A stretch of DNA of 64,000 nucleotides from Petralouisia muris (GTDB lineage Bacteria; Bacillota; Clostridia; Lachnospirales; Lachnospiraceae), in contig NZ_SRYA01000007.1 in NCBI RefSeq assembly GCF_004793545.1, positions 62,001 to 126,000 on the forward strand, given 5' to 3'. The position numbers and the translations under genes were made by a program. Of this stretch, positions 1 through 7,261 are shown one piece after another (position 1 is the first letter of the stretch; each line of letters begins with the position of its first letter). The notes under the pieces were generated by a model. That model did no database searches, was not told the DNA's origin, and saw only the letters and a program-made list of their open reading frames with translations.

Positions 1-139
1 AGGGTATCAGCAATCTTAGTATTGCAATATTCCACAACAGCACAAAAAATTTTTTCGGCAGCCTGTTTAAAGCAACAAAGCGCAAAATAACAATCAAGAT
101 AATCAATATACTGCTTGAGATGCTCATTTTAAGCAACAT
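1..139 (-). CDS. blaR1: BlaR1-like M56 membrane sensor, N-terminal part only
   Basis: Partial gene leaving the left edge. The 46 visible residues form one hydrophobic segment followed by a conserved NRLPKKFF stretch and a second hydrophobic run, typical of the N-terminus of M56-family antirepressor peptidases. It starts 10 nt after the blaI stop, with a GAGGTG ribosome site, so the two form an operon. In the family this protein senses cell-wall stress or beta-lactam and triggers cleavage of BlaI. The metalloprotease and sensor domains lie outside the window, so the ligand cannot be judged. Confidence 0.75.
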   Translation of the reverse strand, partial: MLLKMSISSSILIILIVILRFVALNRLPKKFFVLLWNIAILRLLIP

Positions 140-149
140 ACTTTTCACC

Positions 150-509
150 TCATTTCATCTGGTTTATCAAATTCTTTAATTGCTGCAGTTCATCATGTGT
201 CAAGGTTTTTTCAGACAACAAAGCGGCAAAAAATTTTTTCTTAGAACCGTCAAATACCCTTTCAATCAATTCCGCTGTTTCATATGCCTGTACGTCTTCT
301 TTGGAAATCATTGCCTTGCAGATAAATTTAGGTTCAATTCTTTCGATTGCGCCTTTCTCTATACATTTTTTTATCACCGTGTAAGTTGTATTCCTATTCC
401 AGCCAATTTCCTCTTTCAGTATTTTTGAAATCTGTCCTGCTGTAATGTTTCCCTCTTTCCATAATACTTCCATCACTTTTAATTCTGAATCAAATAACTT
501 CATCCTCAT
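150..509 (-). CDS. blaI: BlaI/MecI-family transcriptional repressor
   Basis: About 119 residues, normal for BlaI/MecI/CopY winged-helix repressors. The N-terminal winged helix (LFDSELKVMEVLWKEG, then GWNRNTTYTVIKKCIEKG) is followed by a helical dimerisation region. The open frame extends further upstream, but GGAGG lies 7 nt before the ATG at 509, and the upstream extension overlaps the operators, so 509 is chosen; ATG 503 is possible. It should repress itself and the downstream blaR1 through the three palindromes just upstream. In related systems BlaR1 proteolysis relieves repression. Confidence 0.88.
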   Translation of the reverse strand: MRMKLFDSELKVMEVLWKEGNITAGQISKILKEEIGWNRNTTYTVIKKCIEKGAIERIEPKFICKAMISKEDVQAYETAELIERVFDGSKKKFFAALLSEKTLTHDELQQLKNLINQMK

Positions 510-527
510 TCTGCACCTCCTAAAATG

Positions 528-594
528 ACTATTGCAATAGTTCTTTTTGAGTATACTATCACAATAGTCATGTGGTGTCAACTATTCAAATAGT
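528..594. promoter_or_regulatory. Three tandem BlaI-type operators
   Basis: Three 14-bp palindromes of form ACTATnnnAATAGT lie at 528-541 (ACTATTGCAATAGT, perfect), 555-568 (ACTATCACAATAGT) and 581-594 (ACTATTCAAATAGT). Their starts are 27 and 26 bp apart, so the sites face nearly the same side of the helix. They lie immediately upstream of blaI, where the promoter must be. BlaI repressors are known to bind such dyads; assignment to this BlaI is inference from position. Confidence 0.7.
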
Positions 595-680
595 CATTTT
601 GTTATATTATGAGCAACTATGATATTTCAAAAAATCAAAAACCTATTCTGGTGTTTTTTATCTAACCTTTTTTAAAGTAA

Positions 681-698
681 TTGCCTTATGTAAGGCAA
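681..698. repeat. Short inverted repeat near mobile scar
   Basis: TTGCCTTA TG TAAGGCAA is a perfect 8-bp inverted repeat between the BlaI operators and the CHAP remnant. On the minus strand it lies downstream of the CHAP fragment and could have served as its terminator, or it may mark an element end. Nothing else is seen between 600 and 748. Confidence 0.3.
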
Positions 699-748
699 AG
701 GAACAGACAAAGGATTAAGTCCCTCTGGTTTCCTTTTGCCCTGCCCTG

Positions 749-1069
749 CTAATAGTTTGGCACTCCGTAGCCGTATATTGAGCCACTCCCGACTGGATAG
801 CTCTGCTGTTTGCAGGCATCCCCAGAGTTACCCTCCACGGTGTAGACCGTTCCATTCTCGCATCTCTCCACGATTCCCACATGGTCGATTGAGCCGTCGC
901 TCCCCCAATCAAAGAAAATAAGGTCGCCTGCCTGCGGCTCATAGTTCTTATCCTGCCATTGCCTTTTGCCCTTGAACCAGTTTACACCGTCCGAGCAGAG
1001 GGAGAATTTCGGGATGATGCCGCTTTCCAGATAGCCGCACTGGTCGGCACACCACGATGCGAAGCAGTC
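749..1069 (-). pseudogene. CHAP-domain peptidoglycan hydrolase, C-terminal fragment
   Basis: Read on the minus strand, this frame gives DCFASWCADQCGY, then GDLIFFDWGSDGSIDHVGIVE, TVEGNSGDAC and a terminal YGYGVPNY before TAG. This is the CHAP fold, with the catalytic cysteine in DCFASW and histidine in DHVG. Such hydrolases are encoded by Tn916/CTn-type conjugative elements to open the cell wall for transfer. Only the C-terminal domain remains. At about 1070 the frame abuts, tail to head, a recombinase fragment on the other strand, so this is a deletion junction and not a working gene. Confidence 0.7.
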
Positions 1070-1654
1070 AGAGAAGATGTCCTATACCAGTTGGTATTAA
1101 AACAGCTTCAGCATTTCCTGTCCTATTTACAGCAGTTTGAAAGGGTATTTATCCGACAGCAGATTGACACTACCCTTGCGGAACGCCGATACGAGTTATA
1201 CGCAAAGCAGAAACAGATTGAAAAAGACGAAAAGCGCATGGAAGAACTTGACCGCCTGTTCCGCAAAATCTATGAAGATAATGTCAACGGAAAGCTGAAT
1301 GACGAACGCTTTTACAAGCTGTCAGATGGTTATGAAGCTGAGCAGGAACAGCTAAAACACAAAATCGAAACCTTGAAATCCGAAGTCAGCGAAGCCGACA
1401 CAGAAGCAACCAATGTTTCCAAGCTAATTGCCGTCACCCAAAAATATACTCGTATTGACGAGCTAACGCCCGAAATCTTAAATACCTTTGTGGATAAAAT
1501 CGTAGTCCATGAATGCGAGAAAAAAGACGGGAAACGGACACAGGATATTGACATCTACTATTCCTATGTCGGGATTGTTGATATTCCAACGGATGAAGAA
1601 ATGCGGGAAATAGAACGTGAATACGGAAAACGTACCAAACGTCAAACCGCCTAA
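1070..1654 (+). pseudogene. Large serine recombinase, C-terminal fragment
   Basis: From REDVLYQLVLKQLQHF onward the frame matches the C-terminal coiled-coil and DUF4368-like part of Tn4451/Tn5397-type large serine recombinases: a charged coiled coil around residues 60-150 of the frame, then LTPEILNTFVDKIVVHE, a characteristic late motif, and IDIYYSYVG. The catalytic resolvase domain and zinc-ribbon are missing. The open frame continues upstream to 959, but that part is the antisense of the CHAP fragment. It is a remnant of an excised or degraded integrative element, together with the nearby tnpV. Confidence 0.75.
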
Positions 1655-1664
1655 ATATAGGCGT

Positions 1665-1690
1665 GGCAGGAGAAAGTCTATGCTCCTGCC
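1665..1690 (+). terminator. Hairpin after recombinase remnant
   Basis: GGCAGGAG (1665-1672) pairs with CTCCTGCC (1683-1690) across a 10-nt loop, followed within 20 nt by a weak T-rich stretch. It sits just after the recombinase stop. No gene is seen from 1691 to 1872. Confidence 0.4.
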
Positions 1691-1872
1691 CATACATATC
1701 TATTTTTATCCTTATCTGGTATCAATCAACTGTCATATATCCATTTGGGATTGCCCTGTATTTTGCCATAGTCCTTTACCTCCTGAAACATATTATAAAT
1801 CATTACGCAACGTAACAAGCAAGACTTTTTCGGAAAATTTTTAGGCGGCAATTTTCTGCCGCCTTTCTGTAC

Positions 1873-2247
1873 TTATGCAAAAACAATTTCCTCGTTCACA
1901 ATCTGTCTCGCACATGCCCTTATGTTATTTAAGTGTTGTACCCATTCTAAGGCATTTTCTTCCTTTAGGCGTTCCGTTATGCCCTGCGCTTGTTTCATGC
2001 CCTCTATGAGCCTTTCAAAGCGTTCCTGTGCCTGCCTATCGATGTCGGCAAGGTATGTATTCAGCTTGCCGTTTGTGAGAAGATTGGTGTATGTAACCTT
2101 GCGATACTGCTTCAGATAGTCCAGATGCCGCTGTCCCCATGTGCCTATCGGCTGTTCTTCTTCGGCGAGTACAGTCAAGCATGGTATTAAGTAATCTCCT
2201 TGCCGCTCATATTTGCCGCCCAGTTTCTCAAATAATATATTTGCCAT
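1873..2247 (-). CDS. tnpV: TnpV family transposon-encoded protein
   Basis: A 124-residue protein of the TnpV family, recognised by the opening NILFEKLGGKYERQGDYLIP, the central IGTWGQRHLDYLKQYR, and the C-terminal ALEWVQHLNNIRACARQIV. TnpV is carried by Tn4451-like mobilisable elements in clostridia; its biochemical role is not established. A GGAGA ribosome site lies 9 nt before the ATG. It appears intact although the recombinase next to it is broken, so it is probably a leftover of the same element. Confidence 0.85.
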   Translation of the reverse strand: MANILFEKLGGKYERQGDYLIPCLTVLAEEEQPIGTWGQRHLDYLKQYRKVTYTNLLTNGKLNTYLADIDRQAQERFERLIEGMKQAQGITERLKEENALEWVQHLNNIRACARQIVNEEIVFA

Positions 2248-2477
2248 TTTCTATTTTCTCCAGATAAGATATTCACTCCACGTTGTTATGTCTACTGTCT
2301 TAAACAAAATTTTGAGTTTTCTCCTTATCTGGTTTCATTCATTATGGGGAATTGAAAAAAATCTTTGATGACGGCAATAAAACTTATGTTAAGGAACCGT
2401 TCAGCAATATCACAAGTTATTTCTGAACATTTCCTAAGTTCGTGATAGGGGTTTTCTCTTGTTTTTAAGAAAATAAG
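2248..2477. other. Intergenic, decayed coding sequence
   Basis: No intact gene. A plus-strand frame ending at about 2427 reads YGELKKIFDDGNKTYVKEPF and then a few residues to a stop. It resembles the tail of a protein but has no start, so it is probably a remnant. The rest is AT-rich with no clear signal. Confidence 0.3.
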
Positions 2478-2576
2478 TCTGCTGCTTCAGCAGAATGTTC
2501 ATCTACTAAAACAACAGACCAAAGCGAAACTCATAATGGTACTGCTAATATTTCAATCCACACTTTGTAAAGTGAC
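2478..2576 (-). ncRNA. Solo CRISPR-repeat RNA (CreA-like guide)
   Basis: On the minus strand, 2576-2550 starts with GTCACT and ends with AGTGTGGATTGAAAT, the first 6 and last 15 bases of the array repeat. The middle 11 bases are replaced by TTACAA, so the sequence is 27 nt, yet CACTTT/AAAGTG still forms a hairpin directly before the 11-nt type I-C 5' handle TGGATTGAAAT. The following 20 nt, ATTAGCAGTACCATTATGAG, act as a spacer. A hairpin (TCTGCTG/CAGCAGA, 2494-2478) followed by a T-rich run could end the RNA. The predicted promoter places +1 on the first repeat base. No second repeat is recognisable. A role as a CreA-type guide for Cascade is inferred from this layout and from the match in the adjacent promoter. 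Confidence 0.65.
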
Positions 2577-2582
2577 ATAGAT

Positions 2583-2611
2583 AGTTTAAGTGATTTACGA
2601 ACATTTTTCAA
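2583..2611 (-). promoter_or_regulatory. Predicted promoter of the repeat RNA
   Basis: On the minus strand TTGAAA (2611-2606), a 17-nt spacer and TAAACT (2588-2583). Counting seven bases beyond the -10 lands on G2576, the first base of the degenerate repeat. The -10 matches the consensus at 4 of 6 positions. Confidence 0.5.
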
Positions 2612-2629
2612 GAGCTGATGATTTTTTTC

Positions 2630-2658
2630 TTGACATTTTCCACCAATTTATATATACT
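2630..2658 (+). promoter_or_regulatory. Promoter of the SIR2 transcription unit
   Basis: TTGACA (2630-2635), 17 nt, TATACT (2653-2658): near-consensus sigma-70. Transcription would begin near 2665, about 170 nt before the SIR2 start. It diverges from the repeat-RNA promoter, the two -35 boxes being 18 bp apart. Confidence 0.7.
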
Positions 2659-2679
2659 TATAATTATACTACTAATGAA
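2643..2679 (-). promoter_or_regulatory. Putative Cascade target in the SIR2 promoter
   Basis: The minus strand reads TTC (2679-2677), the usual type I-C PAM, followed by ATTAGTAGTATAATTATAAG (2676-2657). Compared with the 20 nt after the solo repeat, the bases agree at 1-5, 7-10, 13-17 and 19-20. Mismatches are at 6, 11, 12 and 18. Positions 6, 12 and 18 are those flipped out in Cascade R-loops. The covered segment includes the -10 box and start site, so binding would block transcription. Confidence 0.6.
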
Positions 2680-2731
2680 TATGATATTGATAATAGTTAT
2701 GCTGACAAGAATTTTTGCTGCTAAAGCATAA
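2675..2731 (+). CDS. AUA-rich mini-ORF, possible CreT-like element
   Basis: Just after the predicted start of transcription an 18-codon frame reads MNMILIIVMLTRIFAAKA. It has three AUA codons, two of them consecutive (codons 6 and 7). A described minimal CreT RNA toxin works through a tiny ORF with consecutive AUA codons that ties up the rare isoleucine tRNA. There is no Shine-Dalgarno sequence and the leader would be only about 10 nt, so translation is doubtful. It may be chance. Confidence 0.25.
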   Translation: MNMILIIVMLTRIFAAKA

Positions 2732-2747
2732 AGTTTACAAGGAAGCG

Positions 2748-2831
2748 GTGAGCAGCTTGTATCATCAATTTATGTTCAAGTTTCTCTATGATATAATCAA
2801 ACATTTGAAATTAGGGGAAGAAAACGGTTAG
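2748..2831 (+). CDS. 27-codon ORF upstream of the SIR2 gene
   Basis: A GTG at 2748 follows GGAAG with 2-3 nt spacing and opens a frame of 27 codons ending at TAG 2829-2831, 6 nt before the SIR2 start codon. The peptide begins VSSLYHQFMFKF and ends KLGEENG. It matches nothing I know. It could be a translated leader coupled to the SIR2 gene, a small toxin, or chance. Confidence 0.25.
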   Translation: MSSLYHQFMFKFLYDIIKHLKLGEENG

Positions 2832-2837
2832 GTTTAT

Positions 2838-4409
2838 TTGGGAGGAAAAATGACAATAGAAGATGTTATCAATAAATTTAATACAACGCCCTTTTTGTTT
2901 ATTGGATCCGGAATGTCCAGAAGATATCTAAATCTGCCAGATTGGAAAGGGTTGCTAAAATATTTTGCTGAGAGTATTTCTAATGATGAATTTGCATATG
3001 ATTCATATGAAAACAGGGCAAAAACAATGGAGTGCAAATTAGGGATAATGCCCAAAGTGGCTGAACTTATACAACAGGATTTTGATAGAAAATGGTTTTC
3101 AGAGGAACAAATACGGACAATAGATAAAACTTTAATAGAAGAAATTCATAAAGGCTTATCTCCATTTAAGGCGGAAATGGCTGAATATATAAAAGAACAA
3201 TCCATTGTTAATATGAATTACAAAGATGAACTAGATAAACTGTCGGAAATTTCAGAAAAGAACATTGCAGGCGTCATTACAACTAATTATGATTCGCTTT
3301 TAGAAAGCTGCTTTAAAGGGTTTACCAAATATGTAGGACAATCTCAACTTATTTTTTCGGCCATACAAGGTGTTGCTGAAATATACAAAATACATGGCTC
3401 TGTTGAAGTGCCGGAAAGTATTGTAATTAATGAGGAAGATTATATAGAATTTGAAAGAAAAAGTACTTACCTTGCGGCTAAATTAATGACAATATTCATG
3501 GAGTATCCTATTATTTTTATGGGATATTCTATCGGTGATAGTAATATTCAGGGCATTATTAAGTCTATTGTGAATTGTTTGAATGCAAGTCAGGTTAATC
3601 TGCTGAAGGATAGATTTGTATTTATTGAATATAAGCCGGGAATGGTGGGAGCAGAGGTGACTCCATATACCATTATGATTGGAAATAAGCCTTTAACAAT
3701 GAAAAAAGTGACATTAGATAATTTCATGTTACTTTATAATGTGTTGAAAAATAAAAAAGCTAAACTGCCGGTTGTGATTTTAGGCAGATTTAAAAAGGAA
3801 TTGTATGAATATACCATTACAAATATGCCGACAGCAAACCTTCGAGTAGCATCTATTGATGATGAACGTATTAAGGATGATGACTTGGTACTTGCAATAG
3901 GAAAAGCTTCTACATTTGGACTGAAAGGACTTAGCGGGCTTGATGCAAATGAATGGTATAGAAATATTATTTTGAATGATTTGGAGTTTTCAGCAGATGA
4001 ATTATTAGAGCATGCTTTCCCTAAATTGATTAGGCAAAATTCGGGTAAGCTGCCATTGAATAAATATTTGGCGGAAGCTGCTAAGGATTTTCCAGAATGT
4101 AAAGAAATAGCGAAAAAGCAGGATTTTGATTCAATTATTTCAAAAACGATAAAAAATAACAGAAAGTATTTGGGAGGTTATCAATCTGTAAAGCAGATTT
4201 GGGAACAAGAGAAGTTCTCAACCAGTAAGGCATTAAGATTAATTGCTCATCTCGAAGAAAAGCAGATGGGTGTAGATGAGTTAGAGGATGTATTGAAAGA
4301 AATATTTGAAGGAGATGTAAACGTCCTTCAAAATGTTGGGGCTAATGAACGTTCAGATATACGCAGGTTAATTAGGATTTATGATTATTTAAAATGGAAA
4401 AAACAATAG
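2838..4409 (+). CDS. SIR2-domain (NADase-type) defence-like protein
   Basis: A 523-residue protein with an N-terminal SIR2_2 domain: FIGSGMS (about 18-24) and WKGLL for the nucleotide fold, TTNYDSLLE (about 148), IHGS (about 185) and FMGYSIGDS (about 227). The C-terminal 250 residues are helical and not recognised; no SLOG or TIR domain is visible. SIR2-domain proteins of this type in bacteria are antiphage NAD-depleting effectors. GGGAGG lies 5 nt before ATG. It sits between a mobile scar and cas3, and its promoter carries the putative Cascade target. Low-GC codon use differs from the cas genes, which suggests separate acquisition. NADase activity is inferred from the family. Confidence 0.75.
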   Translation: MGGKMTIEDVINKFNTTPFLFIGSGMSRRYLNLPDWKGLLKYFAESISNDEFAYDSYENRAKTMECKLGIMPKVAELIQQDFDRKWFSEEQIRTIDKTLIEEIHKGLSPFKAEMAEYIKEQSIVNMNYKDELDKLSEISEKNIAGVITTNYDSLLESCFKGFTKYVGQSQLIFSAIQGVAEIYKIHGSVEVPESIVINEEDYIEFERKSTYLAAKLMTIFMEYPIIFMGYSIGDSNIQGIIKSIVNCLNASQVNLLKDRFVFIEYKPGMVGAEVTPYTIMIGNKPLTMKKVTLDNFMLLYNVLKNKKAKLPVVILGRFKKELYEYTITNMPTANLRVASIDDERIKDDDLVLAIGKASTFGLKGLSGLDANEWYRNIILNDLEFSADELLEHAFPKLIRQNSGKLPLNKYLAEAAKDFPECKEIAKKQDFDSIISKTIKNNRKYLGGYQSVKQIWEQEKFSTSKALRLIAHLEEKQMGVDELEDVLKEIFEGDVNVLQNVGANERSDIRRLIRIYDYLKWKKQ

Positions 4410-4436
4410 AAAGCATGCTCCGCAAACTTTCTATTG
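4404..4436 (+). terminator. Hairpin at the SIR2 gene end
   Basis: CAATAGAAAG (4404-4413) pairs perfectly with CTTTCTATTG (4427-4436) and overlaps the stop codon. There is no T-tract, so its termination strength is uncertain. Confidence 0.4.
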
Positions 4437-4717
4437 CCATAAATAAAAGAATTTTCTGACTAAAGCACCTGTAAACAGACACCGTACAGAAAACCCTTTT
4501 GAAATCAATTATGTTGTACCTTTGGACAACAGCATTTATAAATAAATACCAAGCCTGCGGCACATTATTATTTTATGCTTTCACAGATACAAGTATACAG
4601 GAAAGTGGAACGATTGTAAACAAAAAATAAGAAATTTGAGGTGAACTTATTATGCTGGCATGAACATATCGTTTTTCATCCAGGTGACAAAATATTACAA
4701 AAATCATTGGGATTTCC
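4437..4717. other. Intergenic between SIR2 gene and cas operon
   Basis: No gene recognised. A plus-strand frame near 4485-4540 (ENPFEINYVVPLDNSIYK, then stop) looks like a decayed protein tail. The remainder is AT-rich. Confidence 0.3.
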
Positions 4718-4746
4718 TTGACAGGTTTCTAGTATCACTGCATAAT
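4718..4746 (+). promoter_or_regulatory. Promoter of the cas operon
   Basis: TTGACA (4718-4723), 17 nt, CATAAT (4741-4746), 45 nt before the cas3 ATG. It is the only strong promoter-like sequence before cas3. The solo-repeat guide shows no PAM-adjacent match here. Confidence 0.65.
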
Positions 4747-4790
4747 TAGAGTATTGATGGAAGAATTTGGAACATAGAGGGATTTTATAA

Positions 4791-7241
4791 ATGATAAAGG
4801 AGGGGAGCAGTTTGATTGCACATATCTCGGACGATGGAGTCCATCGGAAAGAATCTGTAGCGGAACATACCCAAAAGACAGTATTTTTATGCAGTGAAAA
4901 AGGAAAAGAGTGCGGCATACCGCAGCTTATGTCGCTGTGCGGCCTACTCCATGATATGGGAAAAAACAAGCAATCATTTTCTGATTACCTGCAGGCAGAT
5001 GAAAATGTAAGGTGGAGATTAAAAGGGACGGTAAAACATGCCTCCACAGGGGCAAAATATGTTTACGACATGCACCATGCGGCGTACGGCAGCAGGAAAT
5101 ATATGGTTGAAATGATTTCCTATGCAATCGCGGCCCATCATGGCTTATTTGATTGTGTTGATATCGAACATAGTGATTTATTTTCCAAAAAGCTAAGCCA
5201 GGTGGATGCATATGAGGAGGCCTGCAGAAACGCAGAACGGGATTACCTGGAAGAATATGAATTTGACAAGCTTTTTGAAGAGGCGTCGGATGAATTTCAG
5301 TTGGTATGGAACAAAATAGGAAAAGTATGGTTCAAGTTAAAGCCTTTATTAAAGGCTAAATTTCCTGAAGATGCAAGGGAAATGCTGCTTGACTGCAAAT
5401 TATTCCTGCTTGCGTGTTTCCAGCGTCTGATGCTGTCCATTTTAATTGATTCCGACTGGGAGTCCACATCAGATTTTATGAGAAATGTGGATACCTTGTA
5501 CAAACAATCCGAATTTGCGGGAAAAGAGATATTTGGACAGGCTGGGGAAAACTTTGCGGAATATATGCGGAAAAAGAAGGAATCTGTAGATGGTTCTAAA
5601 TTAACGGAGAAAGAGAAAAATATATTTGACGGAAGAAATGCCCTCCAGGAAGAATGTATCCGATTTGCGAAACATCCGGCTGGCATATACTGCCTGCCCA
5701 TTCCTACCGGCGGCGGAAAGACGCTGAGCAGCCTTGCCTATGCATTGGAATACTGTCAGCGTCATCCAGAGACAGAGCGTATTATTTACGTATCGCCTTT
5801 TATCAGCCTCACAGAACAAAACGCCCAGGTATTCCGTGATGCAATCGGCAATGACGAGTGGATACTGGAACACCATTCGGCGGTAATCAGAAGTGAGGAA
5901 ACGGAACATGAGGATTACCGCAGGAACCAATCGCTGAAATATGATATCAATTGGGAAGAACCGTTTATCTGCACCACCTTTGTCCAGTTCATGAATACAT
6001 TGTTTTCGGATAAAAAGGAATCTATCCGAAGGATGCACCGTCTGTCCAATGCGGTTGTCATTATTGACGAGGTTCAGGCAATGCCGTTAAAGTGCGTCAA
6101 TACATTTAACTATATGATTAACTTTCTGAATGCAGTATGCAATACCAACGTAATTCTATGTACGGCGACTCAGCCCACCCTGGAAGAGGCGGAGTGCCCG
6201 ATTTGTTACAGCGAGCCAGAATACATGATAAAAAACAGAAGCAATTGGTTTGATAAGTTTGAACGGGTGAAAATCTGCACGGCCGGGATGGAACGGGCAC
6301 ATACCTTTGAGAGCCTTCAAGATGAAATTGTCAGGCAGACAGCAGAATATCAGTCTATTCTTGTGGTATTGAATACCAAATCCGCTGTTCGGAAGCTATA
6401 TGATATGTTAAAGGCGCAGAATATTAATGTAGAATATCTTACCACCAATTTATGTGCAGAACATAGAAGTGATAAGATAGCATCCATCAAAAAGACCCTT
6501 GCCAAAAAGCAGGAACATATCGTGGTTGTCAGCACCAATTTGATTGAAGCCGGGGTAGACATTTCCTTTGAATGTGTCTATCGCTCTATGGCAGGCTTAG
6601 ACAGCCTGGCGCAGACGGCGGGACGGTGCAACAGAAATGGGGAACTGGAGTGGGGGATGATATATTTGATTGCCCTGGAGGGAGAAAACAGCGGCAATAT
6701 GGAAGAATTGCAGAGAAATATAGGGGCTGCTGAGAATGTAATTTGCCTGTATAACCGCAGTGGGGAACCAGACAGCATTTTAATGCCCAGGTGGATGGAC
6801 GAGTATTATAAAACAGTATATTCAGATGGGGCGGACAAAATGAATTTTCCTATAGAAGCATTGGATACAAATGTGGTGGAATTGCTGTCCAAAGGATTTA
6901 TGCCCAAAGAAATTAAGAACCTTATGAATCAGGCCTATCAAACGGCAGGCAGGGCCTACCGGGTGATAGATGATGAGTCATTCGGCGTGATTGTCCCATA
7001 TAAAGAGGGCGGGGAACTTATCACAGCGATTCAGGAAACATCCGACGCTGCCAAGATAAAAACATTGATACGTAAGGCCCAGCGTTATACGGTAAATGTT
7101 CGGGGAAGCCAGTTGAAAAAGCTGGAAGGATTTGTACAGCCCATAAGCGATAATGTACCGAACATTTATATGGCGTCGGCTCCCGGGGCATATAACAGTG
7201 ATTATGGGATTGCGCCGGAGTGGGAAATACTTATATTTTAG
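4791..7241 (+). CDS. cas3: Type I-C Cas3 helicase-nuclease
   Basis: 816 residues, intact. The N-terminal HD nuclease has LLHDMGKNK (about 52) and downstream histidines (AHHG). The helicase follows with PTGGGKT (about 304, Walker A), VIIDEVQ (about 424, motif II), STNLIEAGVD (about 580) and QTAGRCNRNGE (about 607, motif VI). Cas3 is recruited by Cascade after target recognition and degrades the DNA strand. ATG 4791 has GAGGG 9 nt upstream; a TTG at 4812 follows AAAGGAGGGGAG and is an alternative start. First gene of the operon. Confidence 0.96.
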   Translation: MIKEGSSLIAHISDDGVHRKESVAEHTQKTVFLCSEKGKECGIPQLMSLCGLLHDMGKNKQSFSDYLQADENVRWRLKGTVKHASTGAKYVYDMHHAAYGSRKYMVEMISYAIAAHHGLFDCVDIEHSDLFSKKLSQVDAYEEACRNAERDYLEEYEFDKLFEEASDEFQLVWNKIGKVWFKLKPLLKAKFPEDAREMLLDCKLFLLACFQRLMLSILIDSDWESTSDFMRNVDTLYKQSEFAGKEIFGQAGENFAEYMRKKKESVDGSKLTEKEKNIFDGRNALQEECIRFAKHPAGIYCLPIPTGGGKTLSSLAYALEYCQRHPETERIIYVSPFISLTEQNAQVFRDAIGNDEWILEHHSAVIRSEETEHEDYRRNQSLKYDINWEEPFICTTFVQFMNTLFSDKKESIRRMHRLSNAVVIIDEVQAMPLKCVNTFNYMINFLNAVCNTNVILCTATQPTLEEAECPICYSEPEYMIKNRSNWFDKFERVKICTAGMERAHTFESLQDEIVRQTAEYQSILVVLNTKSAVRKLYDMLKAQNINVEYLTTNLCAEHRSDKIASIKKTLAKKQEHIVVVSTNLIEAGVDISFECVYRSMAGLDSLAQTAGRCNRNGELEWGMIYLIALEGENSGNMEELQRNIGAAENVICLYNRSGEPDSILMPRWMDEYYKTVYSDGADKMNFPIEALDTNVVELLSKGFMPKEIKNLMNQAYQTAGRAYRVIDDESFGVIVPYKEGGELITAIQETSDAAKIKTLIRKAQRYTVNVRGSQLKKLEGFVQPISDNVPNIYMASAPGAYNSDYGIAPEWEILIF

Positions 7242-7261
7242 CAGGAAAGGACGGGTGAGAT

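Noticed and set aside
4680-4790. Possible second target of the solo-repeat guide in the cas3 promoter
   Set aside because: No TTC-adjacent segment with a matching seed was found by eye on either strand.
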